Source: Jeotgalibacillus marinus
Lineage (GTDB): Bacteria > Bacillota > Bacilli > Bacillales > Jeotgalibacillaceae
NCBI RefSeq assembly: GCF_040801915.1
Contig: NZ_JBFMIA010000001.1
Span: forward strand, 1 to 64,000
Direction: 5' to 3'
DNA length: 64,000 nt
Positions 62,052-64,000 of the stretch are shown piece by piece (the first letter of the stretch is position 1; each line of letters begins with the position of its first letter). Under the pieces are notes generated by a model, which saw only the letters and a list, made by a program, of their open reading frames with translations, was not told the DNA's origin and searched no databases. Position numbers and translations under genes: made by a program.

Positions 62052-62764
62052 TCATTCAATACCTCAAACTTATAGCCCACGCCCCATACCGTTACAATCA
62101 TTTTTCCAGCTTGTTCAGATACTCGATTTAACTTTTCGCGAAGTCTCTTCACATGTGTATCAACCGTACGTAAATCGCCAAAAAATTCATAGTGCCATAC
62201 TTCTTTTAATAACTGTTCACGATCAAATACTTTATCTGGACTTTTTGCTAAAAATAAAAGTAACTCGTATTCTTTCGGTGTCAGTGTAACCTCATGTCCA
62301 TCGGCTGTTACACGGTGTGCATCGTTATCGATTACTAGATGAGGATTAGCGATCATATCCTTTGCTTTCGTATCTGTTTGCAGATAATTCGTTGTGGAAG
62401 ATCTTCGAAGCAATGCTTTTACACGTAAAACAACTTCACGCGGGCTAAATGGTTTGACGATATAATCATCTGTGCCAACTTCAAACCCTTGTACTCGATT
62501 CGCCTCTTCACCTTTTGCTGTAAGCATGATGACTGGTGTCGCTTTTACTTCGCGAAGCTCTCGACAAACCTCCACCCCATCTTTTTCAGGCATCATTAAA
62601 TCTAACAAAATACAGTCAAAGTCTTCTTCAAGAGCCATCGAAAGAGCTTTTTCCCCATCTTCTGCTTCTTTAATTGAATACCCCTCACGCTCTAAGTACA
62701 TTTTTAATAATCGACGAATTCTCTCCTCATCATCTACGACCAATATATGTCCCATCTCACTCAT
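62048..62764 (-). CDS. resD: Response regulator ResD
   Basis: OmpR-type response regulator that activates respiration and cytochrome genes. Receiver domain with acidic pocket in VVDDEERI, phospho-acceptor Asp in DCILLDLMMPEKDG and Lys in TDDYIVKPFSP; winged-helix DNA-binding domain from about residue 135 (PKEYELLLFLAKSPDKVFDREQLL). ATG 62764 follows AGGAGG at seven nt and gives 238 residues; an earlier in-frame start has no site. Confidence 0.96.
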   Translation of the reverse strand: MSEMGHILVVDDEERIRRLLKMYLEREGYSIKEAEDGEKALSMALEEDFDCILLDLMMPEKDGVEVCRELREVKATPVIMLTAKGEEANRVQGFEVGTDDYIVKPFSPREVVLRVKALLRRSSTTNYLQTDTKAKDMIANPHLVIDNDAHRVTADGHEVTLTPKEYELLLFLAKSPDKVFDREQLLKEVWHYEFFGDLRTVDTHVKRLREKLNRVSEQAGKMIVTVWGVGYKFEVLNE

Positions 62765-62806
62765 CTCATTTCCTCCTTCATATGTAAACTTTCTCATTTA
62801 AAATAA

Positions 62807-62827
62807 GCCCTCACGAAAAGTGGGGGC
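62807..62827 (-). terminator. Terminator or attenuator between resC and resD
   Basis: An 8-bp stem with one mismatch (62807-62814 with 62820-62827), followed by TTATTTT on the minus strand. Probably lets part of the transcripts from resABC pass into resDE. Confidence 0.6.
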
Positions 62828-62834
62828 GTAAAAT

Positions 62835-64000
62835 TTAGGCATAAGAATGTAAACCAGCAATGATCAAGTTTACACCTATTAAGTTAAACATAAGGATAGC
62901 AAAACCGATTACCGCAAGCCAAGCTGAACGATTGCCTTCCCAACCGCGCGTTAATCGGAGGTGAAGGAATGCAGCATAAAATAGAAACGTAATAAGTGCC
63001 CATACTTCTTTTGGGTCCCATCCCCAAAATCTAGTCCATGCGATTTGCGCCCAGATCATGGCGAATACAAGTCCACCTAATGTGAATACTGGAAAACCAA
63101 TCAGTACAGATCGATATCCGACTTCATCCATCAAATTTAAATTCACTCGTCTTACAAGGGGCTGCAATAAAGCCGCAATACTCTTACGTGTAATCAAACG
63201 AATGAGTAGATAAAGAAGCGTACCAACCGCAATGGACCATAGCACTGAATTTAATGTTTTGGCATCCACAATTGCTGGTGTATTAATTGGTGATACGAAT
63301 GCACCAGCTGTTTGAAGTTCCCCTTCATGAGGTGTGACTAGTGCAGGCATTTCGAATTGAGCAACGTCTTGTTCACCTGTAGGGGTAATGTAGGTAAAAT
63401 CAGCTTCATACCCTGCTAGTTCAAATGATGTTGACGTTACGATAAACCCTACAACAATAACAAGACTAAATAAAACGGCTTCAAGCCAAAATGTCTGTTT
63501 GCCCTTTTTACTTAAATCAACATCTTTAAGTAAATAGATAAGTCCAGCCACAAAGCTTATCGACAGGATCGCCTCTCCGATCGCTACAGTTGATACGTGA
63601 ATCGCTAACCAGTGACTTTGAAGTGCTGGAATCAGCGGGCTAAGTTCACGTGGAAACATACTAGAGTAAGCGATAATAAGCAATGCGATCGGTAACGCAA
63701 ACACGCCTAACACATGTACACGGTAGATATAGTAAATAATGATAAACGCACCAACAAGCATCATGCCAAAGAATGTGATGAATTCAAATAGATTACCAAC
63801 TGGTGCATGTCCTGATGCCATCCACCTTGTAAAAAAATATCCTAATTGAGATAAGAAACCGATGATGGTAATGGTGATAGCAATCGTTGCCCATCGGTTT
63901 TTTCCTGTTTGATTCGCATGTTTTTTTGATTTAATTGAACCTGAAAAAAAGACGGTCGCAATCAAATACAATACAAAGGCCACATAGAGTAATGTACTAC
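62835..64000 (-). CDS. resC: Cytochrome c biogenesis protein ResC (CcsA-type), 5' end outside window
   Basis: Integral membrane component of the system II heme transport and ligation machinery for c-type cytochromes, together with ResB. About nine membrane helices and the tryptophan-rich heme-handling motif WGWDPKEVWALITFLFYAAFLHL, with His residues flanking it. The frame stays open to the window edge and the first residues are missing (the visible start GTG at 63983 is only an internal codon by comparison with ResC, whose mature N-terminus is longer). Required for maturation of QcrC. Confidence 0.94.
   Translation of the reverse strand, partial: STLLYVAFVLYLIATVFFSGSIKSKKHANQTGKNRWATIAITITIIGFLSQLGYFFTRWMASGHAPVGNLFEFITFFGMMLVGAFIIIYYIYRVHVLGVFALPIALLIIAYSSMFPRELSPLIPALQSHWLAIHVSTVAIGEAILSISFVAGLIYLLKDVDLSKKGKQTFWLEAVLFSLVIVVGFIVTSTSFELAGYEADFTYITPTGEQDVAQFEMPALVTPHEGELQTAGAFVSPINTPAIVDAKTLNSVLWSIAVGTLLYLLIRLITRKSIAALLQPLVRRVNLNLMDEVGYRSVLIGFPVFTLGGLVFAMIWAQIAWTRFWGWDPKEVWALITFLFYAAFLHLRLTRGWEGNRSAWLAVIGFAILMFNLIGVNLIIAGLHSYA

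Noticed and set aside
1..64000. tRNA or rRNA genes, CRISPR arrays, prophage, insertion sequences or toxin-antitoxin pairs
   Set aside because: No transposase, integrase, capsid or nuclease-type genes, no spaced direct repeats and no tRNA-like cloverleaf were noticed; the few repeats seen are small non-coding elements.

Overview
The window is a stretch of Firmicutes core chromosome, almost certainly from a member of the Bacillaceae. The gene order from the end of ponA to resC is nearly collinear with the Bacillus subtilis chromosome as I recall it (ponA, ypoC-nth-dnaD, asnS-aspB, dinG, panBCD, birA, cca, bshA-bshB1-mgsA-dapB, qcrABC, aro/tyr/his, menaquinone genes, spoIVA, der, cmk, sleB-ypeB, gudB, recS, fer, sigX-rsiX, resCDE). 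Spore genes (spoIVA, sleB, ypeB, prsW), strong GGAGG ribosome binding sites with frequent GTG/TTG starts, bacillithiol genes and sigma-X all fit an aerobic endospore former. It differs from B. subtilis in several ways: no trp genes in the aro cluster, a YugP-type protease beside ypjB, an extra CBS-domain gene, an unrecognised 75-residue ORF after the S1-protein gene, and an acidic repeat tail on PBP1. This suggests a genus related to, but distinct from, Bacillus in the strict sense. The species cannot be named from this sequence.

Layout. 1-16.3 kb: tail of ponA (+ strand), then minus-strand genes for DNA repair and replication (nth, dnaD, dinG), Asn/Asp metabolism, pantothenate, biotin ligase, tRNA CCA addition, bacillithiol, methylglyoxal and lysine synthesis. 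16.3-24 kb: ypjC (+), membrane and sporulation-associated proteins, the cytochrome bc complex qcrABC, and ypiABF. 24-35.8 kb: aromatic supraoperon (aroA, tyrA, hisC, aroH, aroB, aroC), cheR, ndk, heptaprenyl diphosphate/menaquinone genes, the TRAP regulator mtrB and folE. 35.9-45.5 kb: hbs, spoIVA, yphF, yphE, gpsA, der, S1-like protein, plsC, cmk, PilZ protein. 45.7-58 kb: germination genes, prsW, ansA, ypdA, gudB, phosphoesterase, CBS protein, ypbE/ypbD, recS, ypbB. 58-64 kb: ferredoxin, sigX-rsiX, resE-resD-resC (resC runs off the window).

How the genes connect. Chorismate made by aroA/aroB/aroC feeds tyrA and aroH; menG, hepS and hepT make menaquinone, which qcrABC oxidises; resC matures c-type cytochromes, and resDE is the usual regulator of that respiratory set. 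bshA, bshB1 and ypdA supply and recycle bacillithiol. spoIVA, sleB and ypeB carry sporulation-type promoter candidates. Most transcription units end in clear rho-independent terminators, several of which overlap the stop codon.

I found no phage, CRISPR array, transposase, rRNA, tRNA, toxin-antitoxin or defence locus, and nothing I would call a new multi-gene system. The points most worth following are the missing trp genes despite an intact TRAP, the tandem-hairpin leader before panB, the unrecognised 75-residue ORF, the small repeat family with inverted ends, and the acidic repeat tail of PBP1.
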